A stretch of DNA of 14,900 nt from JBBECF01 sp040881945 (GTDB lineage: Bacteria; Pseudomonadota; Alphaproteobacteria; Dongiales; Dongiaceae). Shown here piece after piece: positions 1 to 7,114 of this stretch (position 1 is its first letter; the number at the start of each line of letters is the position of its first letter). The notes under the pieces are model-generated. The model saw only the letters and a program-made list of their open reading frames with translations. It did not search any database and had not been told where the DNA came from. The DNA lies in the NCBI GenBank assembly GCA_040881945.1, contig JBBECF010000170.1, forward strand, positions 1 through 14,900. Direction: 5' to 3'. A program made the translations under genes and the position numbers.

Positions 1-58
1 AGGCACGTCCGCCACCATCTGCCGCCCCCCCCCACCCCCAGGAAAAGGCAGCGAACTT

Positions 59-95
59 GGCGGACAACTCACGCGCTACAAAAGGCGGACAACTC
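59..95. repeat. 12-bp direct repeat with possible third degenerate copy
   Basis: The 12-mer GGCGGACAACTC occurs at 59-70 and again at 84-95, 25 bp apart start to start. Each copy is followed by a related purine/pyrimidine-plus-GCG stretch. A looser copy (GACAACCCGCGCGCT) lies at 128-142. Short spaced repeats like this are found near the ends of some insertion sequences or as regulator sites. Nothing in the window lets me choose between these. Confidence 0.5.
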
Positions 96-125
96 GTGCG
101 TCACTGACAGCGCGACGGATCCGCC

Positions 126-158
126 TTGACAACCCGCGCGCTCTTACTCAGGTTCAAT
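126..158 (+). promoter_or_regulatory. possible promoter for the cluster
   Basis: A perfect TTGACA -35 hexamer sits at 126-131, about 115 bp before the first start codon. No convincing -10 box lies 16-18 bp downstream; TTCAAT at 153-158 is too far away. This is a weak candidate based on one box only. Confidence 0.2.
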
Positions 159-246
159 CGAACCGGGATTGTCGGGCGCAGCAGACACCGTTCGACTTGT
201 TCCTAACCGGAATGGTACTTCGGTGCGTTCGGGCGACAGGGGGCGG

Positions 247-831
247 ATGCGCCATTCGGAACAATACTTCGCCGAGGTTCGGGAGATCGCCGGCATGCTC
301 GATCTCGACGTGATCGAGCGGATGGGGCAGGAGCTCGCCGAACTGCGCGAGCGCGGCGGTCGGCTGTTCGTGCTCGGCGTCGGCGGCAGCGCCGCCAACA
401 GCAGCCACGCCGTCAACGACTTTCGCAAGCTGTGCGGCATTGAGGCGTATGCGCCGACCGATAACGTCGCGGAGCTGACCGCGCGCACCAACGACGAGGG
501 CTGGGACACGGTCTTCGCGGCGTGGCTCAGAACGAGCAAGGCCAATGGCAACGACGCCGTACTGGTCCTTTCGGTCGGCGGCGGCAGCGCGGAACGCAAC
601 GTCAGCGCGAACCTGGTGGCGGCGCTCAAGGAGGCGAAGACGCGCAACCTGCGCATCCTCGGCGTCGTCGGCCGCGACGGCGGCTATACGAAGCAGGTGG
701 GCGACGTGGTGGTGGTCGTGCCAACGGTGGATGCGGGGCGGGTGACGCCGCACACCGAGGCGTTTCAGGCCGTGATCTGGCATTGCCTAGTGTCGCATCC
801 GGCGTTGCAGCAGCAGTCCACGAAATGGTAA
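247..831 (+). CDS. SIS-domain sugar-phosphate isomerase (GmhA-like)
   Basis: A 194-residue cytoplasmic SIS-domain protein, the usual size of sedoheptulose-7-phosphate isomerase (GmhA). The first phosphate-binding loop GVGGSAANSSH is at residues 44-54. The second glycine/serine loop is at about 109-118, and a GRDGGY stretch at 142-147 matches the GKDGG region of GmhA. GmhA converts a ketose phosphate to an aldose phosphate, and the adjacent transaldolase supports such a role. Several active-site positions differ from E. coli GmhA as I recall it: SVGGGS replaces STSGNS, the AVNDF segment has D where GmhA has E, and the C-terminal Gln/His pair is shifted. The substrate may therefore not be sedoheptulose 7-phosphate. 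I chose ATG 247 because AGGGGG at 238-243 is a good ribosome-binding site and the family N-terminus fits. The SIS fold is secure; the substrate is inferred. Confidence 0.85.
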   Translation: MRHSEQYFAEVREIAGMLDLDVIERMGQELAELRERGGRLFVLGVGGSAANSSHAVNDFRKLCGIEAYAPTDNVAELTARTNDEGWDTVFAAWLRTSKANGNDAVLVLSVGGGSAERNVSANLVAALKEAKTRNLRILGVVGRDGGYTKQVGDVVVVVPTVDAGRVTPHTEAFQAVIWHCLVSHPALQQQSTKW

Positions 832-906
832 ACGGGCGGCCGCGCTAGGGCAATAAAGACCCGTTTCTTGGAAGGGGGCGCCGGGCATCGGCGCGTGGTG
901 AGACCG

Positions 907-1656
907 ATGAACGTAACTCCGTCCCTCGATCGGCTGCGAATCAAACTATTCGCCGACGGCGCCGATTTGGCCGGCATCCGCGCCATGTCCGAGAAGCCCT
1001 ACATCCGCGGCTTCACGACCAACCCGACGCTCATGCGCCGCGCCGGGGTGACGGATTACCGCGCCTTCGCCGCCGCGGTTCTGGAGGCCGTACCCGACCG
1101 GCCGATCTCGTTCGAGGTGTTCGCCGACGAGTTCGACGAGATGGAACGCCAAGCAATCGAGATCGCATCGTGGGGCGCGAACGTTAACGTCAAGATCCCC
1201 GTGACCAACACCGAGGGGGTCTCCTCGGCGCCGCTCGTGGCGCGGTTGTCGCGCCGCGGCGTCCAGGTCAACGTGACCGCCATGTTCACGTTGGAACAGG
1301 TCCGCGACATCGTCGAGGCCCTGGCGCCGGGCGCGCCGGCGATCCTGTCGATCTTCGCCGGCCGCATCGCCGACACCGGCCGCGACCCGATGCCGCTGAT
1401 GCGCGAGGCGGTCGCGATCGCGCGGGCGCGTCCGCTCGCCGAGGTGCTGTGGGCGAGCCCGCGCGAGCTGCTGAACGTCATTCACGCCGACGCCTGCGGC
1501 TGCCATATTATTACGGCGACCAACGACCTGCTCGACAAGCTGGGCGGCCTCGACAAGGACCTCGACCGGTTTTCGCGCGAGACGGTCGCGATGTTCCACC
1601 GCGACGCCCTGATCGCCGGCTTCAGCATCGGCACCCGCACGTCGGTCGAGGCGTGA
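907..1656 (+). CDS. Transaldolase family protein
   Basis: A 249-residue class I aldolase-type enzyme of the short transaldolase group (longer than the roughly 215-220-residue Fsa/TalC proteins, shorter than the roughly 317-residue TalB). Visible family motifs are FTTNPTL at 36-42, the Schiff-base lysine in KIPVTNTEG (K96), NVTAMFT in the next strand, an IFAGRIADTG phosphate loop, and a C-terminal ASPRELLNV plus ITATNDLL segment. It should move a C3 ketol unit between sugar phosphates or run the related aldol reaction. Its place right after a SIS isomerase suggests it builds the ketose phosphate that the isomerase uses. ATG 907 is preceded by GGTGAG at 897-902; an upstream TTG at 868 is possible, but the extra 13 residues look unrelated to the family. 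Confidence 0.88.
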   Translation: MNVTPSLDRLRIKLFADGADLAGIRAMSEKPYIRGFTTNPTLMRRAGVTDYRAFAAAVLEAVPDRPISFEVFADEFDEMERQAIEIASWGANVNVKIPVTNTEGVSSAPLVARLSRRGVQVNVTAMFTLEQVRDIVEALAPGAPAILSIFAGRIADTGRDPMPLMREAVAIARARPLAEVLWASPRELLNVIHADACGCHIITATNDLLDKLGGLDKDLDRFSRETVAMFHRDALIAGFSIGTRTSVEA

Positions 1657-1696
1657 GCGCACCCTGCCGCCGGCCGGTTCCCCAGGGGAGTTTCAG

Positions 1697-2698
1697 GTGC
1701 GCCTCAGAAACGTGCTGATCACCGGCGGCGCCGGCTACGTCGGCACGCTGCTCACGCCCCAGCTCCTCGACATGGGCTACAGCGTCACGGTTTACGACGC
1801 CATGTACTATGGCTGCGAGCTGACGCCCCGCGACCGCCTGAAGATCGTCGCGGGGGATATTCGCGACACCGCCCGGCTCAAGGAGCATCTCTGGGGGGTC
1901 GATGCCGTCCTCGCGCTCGCCTGCATTTCCAACGACGCCGGTTTCGACCTCGATCCCCGGATCTCGGAAAGCATCAACTACGACTGTTTCGAGCCGATGG
2001 TGGCGGCGGCGAAGGCGGAAGGGGTGCGGCGGTTCGTCTACGCCTCGTCGAGCTCGGTCTATGGCGTTTCGGACGCGCCGGAGGTGACCGAGGAGCACCC
2101 GCTGGTGCCGCTCACGCTCTACAACAAGTTCAAGGGGCTGTGCGAACCGCTGCTGTTCCGCCACCAGTCCGAGGACTTCGTCTGCGTCGTCCTCCGCCCG
2201 GCGACGCTGTGCGGCTACAGCCCGCGGCAGCGGCTCGACCTGACGGTCAACATCCTGACGAACCATGCGGTCAATGGCGGCCGCATCACGGTCTTCGGCG
2301 GCGAGCAGCAGCGGCCGAACCTGCACATCCAGGACATGTGCGACCTCTATAAGCTGCTGCTCGAGGTCGAGGACGAGAAGATCGCCGGCGAGACGCTGAA
2401 CGCCGGCTATCAGAACCAGCGCATCATCGACATCGCGCAGATCGTCAAGCAGACCGTCGAGGCGGAATTCCCGGAAAAGGGCGAGATCCCGATCGTCACG
2501 GTGCCGACCAACGACATGCGGTCGTACCGGATCACCTCGCGACGGATCGCGGAAAGGCTTGGATTCGTGCCGAAATATTCGATCGAGGACGCGGTGCGCG
2601 GCCTGTGCCGGGCGTTCAAGGAGGGGAGGCTGCCCGATGCCTTCACCGACGACCGCTATCACAACGTCCGCGTGCTGAAGGCGAAGGGCATCGCGTGA
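1697..2698 (+). CDS. NAD(P)-dependent sugar epimerase/dehydratase (SDR) 1
   Basis: A 333-residue extended short-chain dehydrogenase/reductase acting on nucleotide sugars. The dinucleotide-binding motif GGAGYVG is at 10-16, the substrate-contacting serine stretch SSSSVYG at 117-123, and the catalytic pair at Y142 and K146 (YNKFK). A C-terminal ITSRRIAERLGF segment is typical of this superfamily. It starts at GTG 1697 behind a strong AGGGGAG ribosome-binding site at 1684-1690, and its stop overlaps the GTG of the next gene. The family includes 4-epimerases, 4,6-dehydratases and 4-reductases, so the exact reaction cannot be read from motifs. The context suggests it modifies the activated sugar made by this locus. 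Confidence 0.85.
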   Translation: MRLRNVLITGGAGYVGTLLTPQLLDMGYSVTVYDAMYYGCELTPRDRLKIVAGDIRDTARLKEHLWGVDAVLALACISNDAGFDLDPRISESINYDCFEPMVAAAKAEGVRRFVYASSSSVYGVSDAPEVTEEHPLVPLTLYNKFKGLCEPLLFRHQSEDFVCVVLRPATLCGYSPRQRLDLTVNILTNHAVNGGRITVFGGEQQRPNLHIQDMCDLYKLLLEVEDEKIAGETLNAGYQNQRIIDIAQIVKQTVEAEFPEKGEIPIVTVPTNDMRSYRITSRRIAERLGFVPKYSIEDAVRGLCRAFKEGRLPDAFTDDRYHNVRVLKAKGIA

Positions 2699-3702
2699 CG
2701 ACGCGCGCCCCCGTCGCGGTGGTCACCGGCGGCGCCGGCTTCATCGGCAGCCACCTCGTGGACCTGCTGGTCGAGCGCGGCTTCGCGGTGCGCGCCATCG
2801 ACAACCTGACCGGCGGACGCGAGGCGAACCTGGCGCAGCACGCGCGCAACCCCGACGTGACGCTCGACCTTTCCGACATCCGCCGGCACGACCCCGGCTC
2901 GCCGGCTTTCGCCGACGCGCGTTATGTGTTCCATCTCGCCGGCATCGGCGACATCGTGCCGTCGATCGAACGGCCGCTCGAATACATGTCGGCCAATGTC
3001 CTGGGCACCGTCCATGCGCTGGAGTGCGCGCGCCAGGCGCGGGTGCGGAAGTTCGTCTATGCCGCGTCGTCGTCCTGCTACGGGTTGGCGGCGACGCCGA
3101 CCGGCGAAGACCACTCGATCCGGCCGCAGTACCCCTATGCGTTGAGCAAGTACCAGGGCGAGCAGGCGGCCTTCCACTGGCACCAGGTCTACCGCCTGCC
3201 GGTCAATTCGATCCGCATTTTCAACGCCTACGGCACGCGGTCGCGGACGTCCGGCGTCTATGGGGCGGTGTTTGGCGTGTTCCTGCGCCAGAAGCTGGCG
3301 GGCAAGCCGTTCACCGTGGTCGGCGACGGGACGCAGCGGCGCGATTTCGTGTATGCTTCCGACGTTGCGTGCGCCTTCCTGCTGGCCGCGGAGACCGACA
3401 TCGCCGGACGGTTCTGGAACCTGGGCGCCGGCGACCCGCAGTCGGTCAACCGCCTGGTCGAGCTGCTCGGCGGCGAGACGGTGCCGTTGCCCAAGCGCCC
3501 CGGCGAGCCCGAGGCGACCTGGGCCGACATCCGGCGCATCCAGGCCGACCTCGGCTGGCGGCCGCAGGTAAGCTTCGCGGAGGGGGTGAGCAAGATTCTG
3601 GCCGAAATCGATTATTGGCGCGAGGCGCCGCTGTGGGACCCGGCGTCGATCGCGCGCGCGACCGAGACCTGGTTCGCCTATCTGGGGCCGGGCCGGCCAT
3701 GA
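2695..3702 (+). CDS. NAD(P)-dependent sugar epimerase (SDR) 2, GalE/WbpP-like
   Basis: A 335-residue extended SDR. GGAGFIGSH is at 12-20, the DNLTGG segment at 36-41 marks NAD ribose binding, SSSCYG is at 125-130, and the catalytic YxxxK is Y148/K152 (YALSKYQGE). The NAYGTRS and GDGTQRRDF motifs later in the protein are common to UDP-hexose 4-epimerases and related enzymes. The start is GTG 2695, whose last two bases form the previous gene's TGA stop, with an AAGGCGAAGGG ribosome-binding site just upstream. A longer in-frame extension back to 2605 would lie wholly within the previous gene and lacks family similarity. It probably epimerises a nucleotide sugar in the same pathway; the substrate is unknown. 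Confidence 0.85.
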   Translation: MTTRAPVAVVTGGAGFIGSHLVDLLVERGFAVRAIDNLTGGREANLAQHARNPDVTLDLSDIRRHDPGSPAFADARYVFHLAGIGDIVPSIERPLEYMSANVLGTVHALECARQARVRKFVYAASSSCYGLAATPTGEDHSIRPQYPYALSKYQGEQAAFHWHQVYRLPVNSIRIFNAYGTRSRTSGVYGAVFGVFLRQKLAGKPFTVVGDGTQRRDFVYASDVACAFLLAAETDIAGRFWNLGAGDPQSVNRLVELLGGETVPLPKRPGEPEATWADIRRIQADLGWRPQVSFAEGVSKILAEIDYWREAPLWDPASIARATETWFAYLGPGRP

Positions 3703-5249
3703 CCAAGTCCGCCCTGTCCGCGGCCTGCCAGCGCAAGATCGTCACCGTCGAGGAGCTGTGCCGGGCGATCGGACCGCGGCCGCGCGAACGAACCGTGGTG
3801 ATGTGTCACGGCGCCTTCGACCTGGTGCATCCCGGGCATGTCCGGCACATGCTCTACGCCAAGACGAAGGCCGACGTCCTGGTCGCCAGCCTGACCGCCG
3901 ACCTGCACATCGGCAAGGCGCCGTACCGGCCGTTCGTGCCGCAGGAGTTGCGCGCCATCAACCTGGCGGCGCTGGAGATGGTCGATTACGTCCTGATCGA
4001 CGAGGATCCGACGCCCTTAAAGAACCTGGCGTGGATCCAACCGGACTTCTTCGCCAAGGGCTATGAGTACCAGAACGGCGGGCTGAACCCGAGGACGAAG
4101 GAGGAAATGGACGTCGTCAGCGCCTATGGCGGCGAGTTCCTGTTCACGCCGGGCGACATCGTCTTCTCATCCTCCGCGATCATCGAGGCGGCGCCGCCGA
4201 ACCTGAGCACCGAGAAGCTGCTGACCCTGATGGAGGTGGAGGGCGTCGGCTTTGATCGGCTGCGCGAAACCCTGCGCAAGTCCGAGAGAATCCGGGTGCA
4301 TGTCGTCGGCGACACCATCGTCGACAGCCTGTCCTACACGACCATGATCGGCGGCATGACCAAGACGCCGACGCCGTCGGTGCGCTTCGACCGGCGGGTC
4401 GATTTCATCGGTGGCGCCGCGGTCGTGGCCGGACATCTGCGGGCGGCCGGGGCGGAGGTCGTCCTTTCCACCGTGCTCGGCGACGATCTTCTCAAGGACT
4501 TCGTGCTGAATACGTTGAGCGGGATGGGCGCCGACTGCAGGGCGGTCATCGACCCCACCCGCCCGACCACCAACAAGAACGCCTTCGTCTGCGGCGACTA
4601 CCGGCTGCTCAAGGTCGATATCGTCGACAACCGCTCGATTTCGGACCACGTCCTGGAGACGATCGCGGAACAAGTCAGAGAGACGCCGGCCCGGGCCGTG
4701 GTGTACAGCGACTTCCGGCACGGCATCTTCAACCGGCTGACGATCCCGAGGCTCGTGCCCGCGATCCCGCGCGGCGCGTTTCGCGTCGCCGACAGCCAGG
4801 TCGCGAGCCGTTGGGGCAACATCCTGGACTTCAGGGGCTTCGATCTGGTCACGCCGAACGAGCGCGAGGCCCGTTTCTCCCTGGCCGACCAGGATTCGGG
4901 CGTGCGGCCGCTGGCGAGCCGCCTGCACGAGGCGGCGGAATGCGGCACGCTGATCCTCAAGCTCGGCGACCGGGGCGTGCTGACTTGCCGCGCCGGAGGC
5001 AGCGAGTCCCGGGAGTTCTTCGTGGTCGACAGTTTCACCGACCGCGTCGTGGACGCGGTCGGCGCCGGCGACGCGCTTCTGGCCTATGCGACGCTGGCGA
5101 TGGTGGCCGACGGTTCGCCGGTGGTCGCCTCGATCCTCGGCTCGATGGCCGCCGGCGTCGAGTGCGAGAAGGAAGGCAACGTGCCCATCGCGCCCGAGGA
5201 CGTGCTGCGCAAGATCGACGCGGTCGAGAAGCGGGCGCGTTACGAATAG
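3699..5249 (+). CDS. Nucleotidyltransferase-PfkB kinase fusion (HldE-like, swapped domain order)
   Basis: A 516-residue two-domain cytoplasmic protein. Residues 30-160 form an HxGH nucleotidyltransferase domain: HGAFDLVHPGH at 37-47, RAINLAALE, then PDFFAKGYEY, matching the RfaE2/HldE C-terminal domain. From about 195 a PfkB-family sugar kinase follows: DFIGGAAVVAGHL near the substrate site, VVYSDFRHG, VTPNEREA, and the catalytic DAVGAGD loop at 452-458 (base D458). In E. coli HldE the kinase comes first and the adenylyltransferase second; here the order is reversed. HldE phosphorylates C1 of heptose 7-phosphate and later forms ADP-heptose, so this protein probably activates a heptose or related sugar at C1. 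No GmhB-like phosphatase is in the window. Its ATG overlaps the upstream stop by 4 nt. The sugar and the nucleotide used are inferred. Confidence 0.88.
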   Translation: MTKSALSAACQRKIVTVEELCRAIGPRPRERTVVMCHGAFDLVHPGHVRHMLYAKTKADVLVASLTADLHIGKAPYRPFVPQELRAINLAALEMVDYVLIDEDPTPLKNLAWIQPDFFAKGYEYQNGGLNPRTKEEMDVVSAYGGEFLFTPGDIVFSSSAIIEAAPPNLSTEKLLTLMEVEGVGFDRLRETLRKSERIRVHVVGDTIVDSLSYTTMIGGMTKTPTPSVRFDRRVDFIGGAAVVAGHLRAAGAEVVLSTVLGDDLLKDFVLNTLSGMGADCRAVIDPTRPTTNKNAFVCGDYRLLKVDIVDNRSISDHVLETIAEQVRETPARAVVYSDFRHGIFNRLTIPRLVPAIPRGAFRVADSQVASRWGNILDFRGFDLVTPNEREARFSLADQDSGVRPLASRLHEAAECGTLILKLGDRGVLTCRAGGSESREFFVVDSFTDRVVDAVGAGDALLAYATLAMVADGSPVVASILGSMAAGVECEKEGNVPIAPEDVLRKIDAVEKRARYE

Positions 5250-5258
5250 GGCGGGGGC

Positions 5259-6188
5259 ATGCGCGTCGTCGTCGTCGGACTGGGCGTTCAGGGCCGCAAG
5301 CGGCTCGCCGTCGCCGGCGAGGACGCGGTGGCGACGGTCGATCCGGCGGTCGCCGACGCGCGCTATCGGAGCCTGAAGGAGGTCCCCGTCGCGGCCTACG
5401 ACGCCGCGCTGCTGTGCGTTCCCGACGCGGCGAAGGTCGAGCTGGTCCGGTACTTGCTCGAGCGCGGCAAGCATGTGCTGGTCGAGAAGCCGCTGCTGGC
5501 CGCGGATCCTGCCGATCTCGATGACTTGGTCGCGCTCGCCGTACGGCATCGGGCGGTCTGTTACACAGCCTACAACCACCGATTCGAGCCGCACTTCGTG
5601 CGCATGCGCGAGACGATCACCGCGGGCGCGTTGGGGCGCGTCCATCTCTGTCGCATGTTCTATGGCAACGGCACGGCCCGGGACGTGCGCGATTCGCCCT
5701 GGCGTGACGCCGGCGCGGGCGTCCTGCCGGACCTCGGGTCGCATTTGCTGGACACGGTGTTCTTCTGGTTCGGTTCGGTGGGCGCGCCGTTCCGTATCTG
5801 GTCGGCTGACCGCTTTGAAAACCGCAGTTTCGACCATGTTCTGTGCGGCGCGCGGAGCCAGCCGGTGATCGAGCTCGAAATGACACTCCTGAGCTGGCGC
5901 AACCATTTTACGGCCGACATTTACGGTGAACTCGGCAGCGCCCACATCGAGTCCCTGTGCAAATGGGGGCCGACGAGCTTCATCCGCCGCACCCGCGTTC
6001 TGCCCAGTGGGCGCCCACCGGAGGAGATCGTGACGCTGGCGCAGCCGGACCCGACATGGGCGCTGGAATACGCGCATTTCAAGCGCCTGTGCGCGACAGG
6101 GGCCGCTGGCAATCTTGCCATGGACCTCAGGCTCAATGTTATTCTCGGCGACTTGGCGCGACAGGGGCTGGCGGTCGGCGAGCCATGA
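5259..6188 (+). CDS. Gfo/Idh/MocA family oxidoreductase
   Basis: A 309-residue NAD(P)-dependent oxidoreductase. The N-terminal Rossmann motif GLGVQG is at 7-12, the hallmark EKP (VEKPLL) at 76-78, followed by YNHRFEPH and the DLGSHLLD segment that usually carries the catalytic Asp/His. Members oxidise or reduce ring hydroxyls of sugars and inositols; in amino-sugar pathways they often make the keto sugar that a DegT aminotransferase then uses, and one such aminotransferase lies downstream at 11505. It starts at ATG 5259, nine bases after the kinase stop, behind a G-rich but not classical ribosome-binding site. The next gene's ATG overlaps its stop. The family is secure; the substrate is unknown. 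Confidence 0.87.
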   Translation: MRVVVVGLGVQGRKRLAVAGEDAVATVDPAVADARYRSLKEVPVAAYDAALLCVPDAAKVELVRYLLERGKHVLVEKPLLAADPADLDDLVALAVRHRAVCYTAYNHRFEPHFVRMRETITAGALGRVHLCRMFYGNGTARDVRDSPWRDAGAGVLPDLGSHLLDTVFFWFGSVGAPFRIWSADRFENRSFDHVLCGARSQPVIELEMTLLSWRNHFTADIYGELGSAHIESLCKWGPTSFIRRTRVLPSGRPPEEIVTLAQPDPTWALEYAHFKRLCATGAAGNLAMDLRLNVILGDLARQGLAVGEP

Positions 6189-6733
6189 GCGCTTCCCCTG
6201 CGTCTTCGCCGCGCGGCGCGGCGCGCGAGGAGAACATCGGCATGCAGCTTCCGGTCGATGTCCCCGCGGCAATGATCCCGGACCCGACGCCGCCGCGCGG
6301 TGCCGCCGCCGCGATCATCGTGACGCCCGACGAGCGGTACCTGCTCCAGCACCGTGACGACACCCCCGGCATCTGGTTCCCGGGATTCTGGGGACTGTTC
6401 GGCGGCGCCATCGATGACGGCGAGACACCCGCCGCCGCCCTCGCCCGCGAGCTCGCCGAGGAATTGGACCTGCACCCCCCGCGCATGGCCTATTTCACCC
6501 AGATAGGCTTCGATCTGCGATGCTGGGGCCTGGGGATCCGGCTTCGCTACACGTTCGAGGTTCCGTTGGCGGAGAGCGAAATCCGCCGTTTGGTGCTTCG
6601 CGAGGGCCAAGCCATGCGGCTGTATACGGTCGACGAGTTGCTGCGCGAGCCGCGGCTCACGCCATACGACAGCCACGCCCTCCGTCTCCATGTGACGCGG
6701 TCCGAGATCGAGCGGGCGCGCGATATAGCATGA
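6185..6733 (+). CDS. NUDIX hydrolase
   Basis: A 182-residue protein with a complete Nudix box at residues 74-96: G74, E80, then R88-E89-L90 and E92-E93, fitting Gx5Ex7RELxEE. It should cleave a nucleoside diphosphate linked to another group. In polysaccharide loci such enzymes include GDP-mannose hydrolases and probable quality-control enzymes for sugar nucleotides, which would fit here. About 35 N-terminal residues precede the Nudix fold and look disordered (Ala/Pro/Ser-rich). ATG 6185 overlaps the previous stop (ATGA). An internal Met at residue 20 (ATG 6242) is an alternative start. The substrate cannot be told from sequence. Confidence 0.85.
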   Translation: MSASPASSPRGAAREENIGMQLPVDVPAAMIPDPTPPRGAAAAIIVTPDERYLLQHRDDTPGIWFPGFWGLFGGAIDDGETPAAALARELAEELDLHPPRMAYFTQIGFDLRCWGLGIRLRYTFEVPLAESEIRRLVLREGQAMRLYTVDELLREPRLTPYDSHALRLHVTRSEIERARDIA

Positions 6734-6930
6734 CCGGCGGCCGCGACCCTCGGTGCATGCCGGACATCGTCCCCGCCGGGAGCTTGGCGGGCCGGCGGGC
6801 TCGCCGACGGTGGACGGCAGCCGGAGAAGTCTTCATATTGTCGGCGACGCGGGCGGTGCCCGGGCACATCTGCGGCGCTCCAACCGAACCGATATCGCTC
6901 GTGCAACAGGTTCCCGTCGTCATCTTCTGA
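6730..6930 (+). CDS. Possible small hypothetical protein
   Basis: A 66-codon open frame whose ATG overlaps the NUDIX stop by 4 nt, the same coupling used elsewhere in this operon. The predicted product is Arg-rich in its first half (GRRARRRW near the middle) and ends in a hydrophobic QVPVVIF. I recognise no domain, signal peptide or membrane segment. It may be a chance frame in GC-rich DNA or the remnant of a longer gene; the ending recalls the N-terminal strand of sugar nucleotidyltransferases, but too briefly to use. Only the overlap argues for it. Confidence 0.2.
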   Translation: MTGGRDPRCMPDIVPAGSLAGRRARRRWTAAGEVFILSATRAVPGHICGAPTEPISLVQQVPVVIF

Positions 6931-7114
6931 AGGCGGGGGCATCCTGGCCTCGGCGTAAACCGTACCGACTCTTTCGGCTCTTGTTCAGACTCACCGCGAC
7001 GCGAACTCCTTGGCCGATGATATCGTAGCGAACGCACGCGGCCGTCGCTACGCGCGCTCGGCAGCGAGGCAGGTATTGCAGCCTTATTCGTTGATGGGTT
7101 AAGAACGGGAACCC
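6734..7114. other. Intergenic gap inside the cluster
   Basis: About 380 bp without a recognisable gene in an otherwise tightly packed operon. It has a 12-bp perfect palindrome GTGCCCGGGCAC (6856-6867), a small hairpin CGGCG-GGCT-CGCCG (6793-6806) and another CGGGC-GGT-GCCCG (6850-6862). No T-tract follows any of them, so they are not classical terminators. I find no promoter with two good boxes ahead of the gene at 7115. The gap may mark a junction between two gene blocks or a decayed gene. Confidence 0.5.

Larger units (their letters stand above)
1..246. other. 5' non-coding region
   Basis: I see no credible gene here. The stretch has a C-rich tract (nine C at 25-33, then A and five more C), a 12-bp direct repeat (59-70 and 84-95) and a TTGACA hexamer at 126-131. 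An open frame runs from 169 into the first gene, but its N-terminal part shows no family similarity, and a better start with a ribosome-binding site lies at 247. The region could be the leader of the operon or the edge of an older insertion. Confidence 0.5.

Noticed and set aside
25..39. Phase-variable poly-C tract
   Set aside because: The C9 run is not inside a gene or between clear promoter boxes, and such runs are prone to sequencing error.
3024..3698. Upstream in-frame extension of the nucleotidyltransferase-kinase gene
   Set aside because: The extra 225 codons overlap the SDR 2 gene in another frame and encode low-complexity Arg/Ala-rich sequence; ATG 3699 gives the family N-terminus and a 4-nt coupling.
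4167..6272. Very long minus-strand open frame (about 700 codons)
   Set aside because: It is antisense to the kinase fusion and Gfo/Idh genes, which have clear motifs. Its composition (Arg, His, Asp, Ala-rich, no domain) is typical of a shadow frame in GC-rich DNA.
6907..6960. Remnant of a sugar nucleotidyltransferase (QVPVVIF then a glycine-rich stretch in another frame)
   Set aside because: The likeness to the VVILAGG start of that family covers only a few residues, and nothing downstream continues the match.
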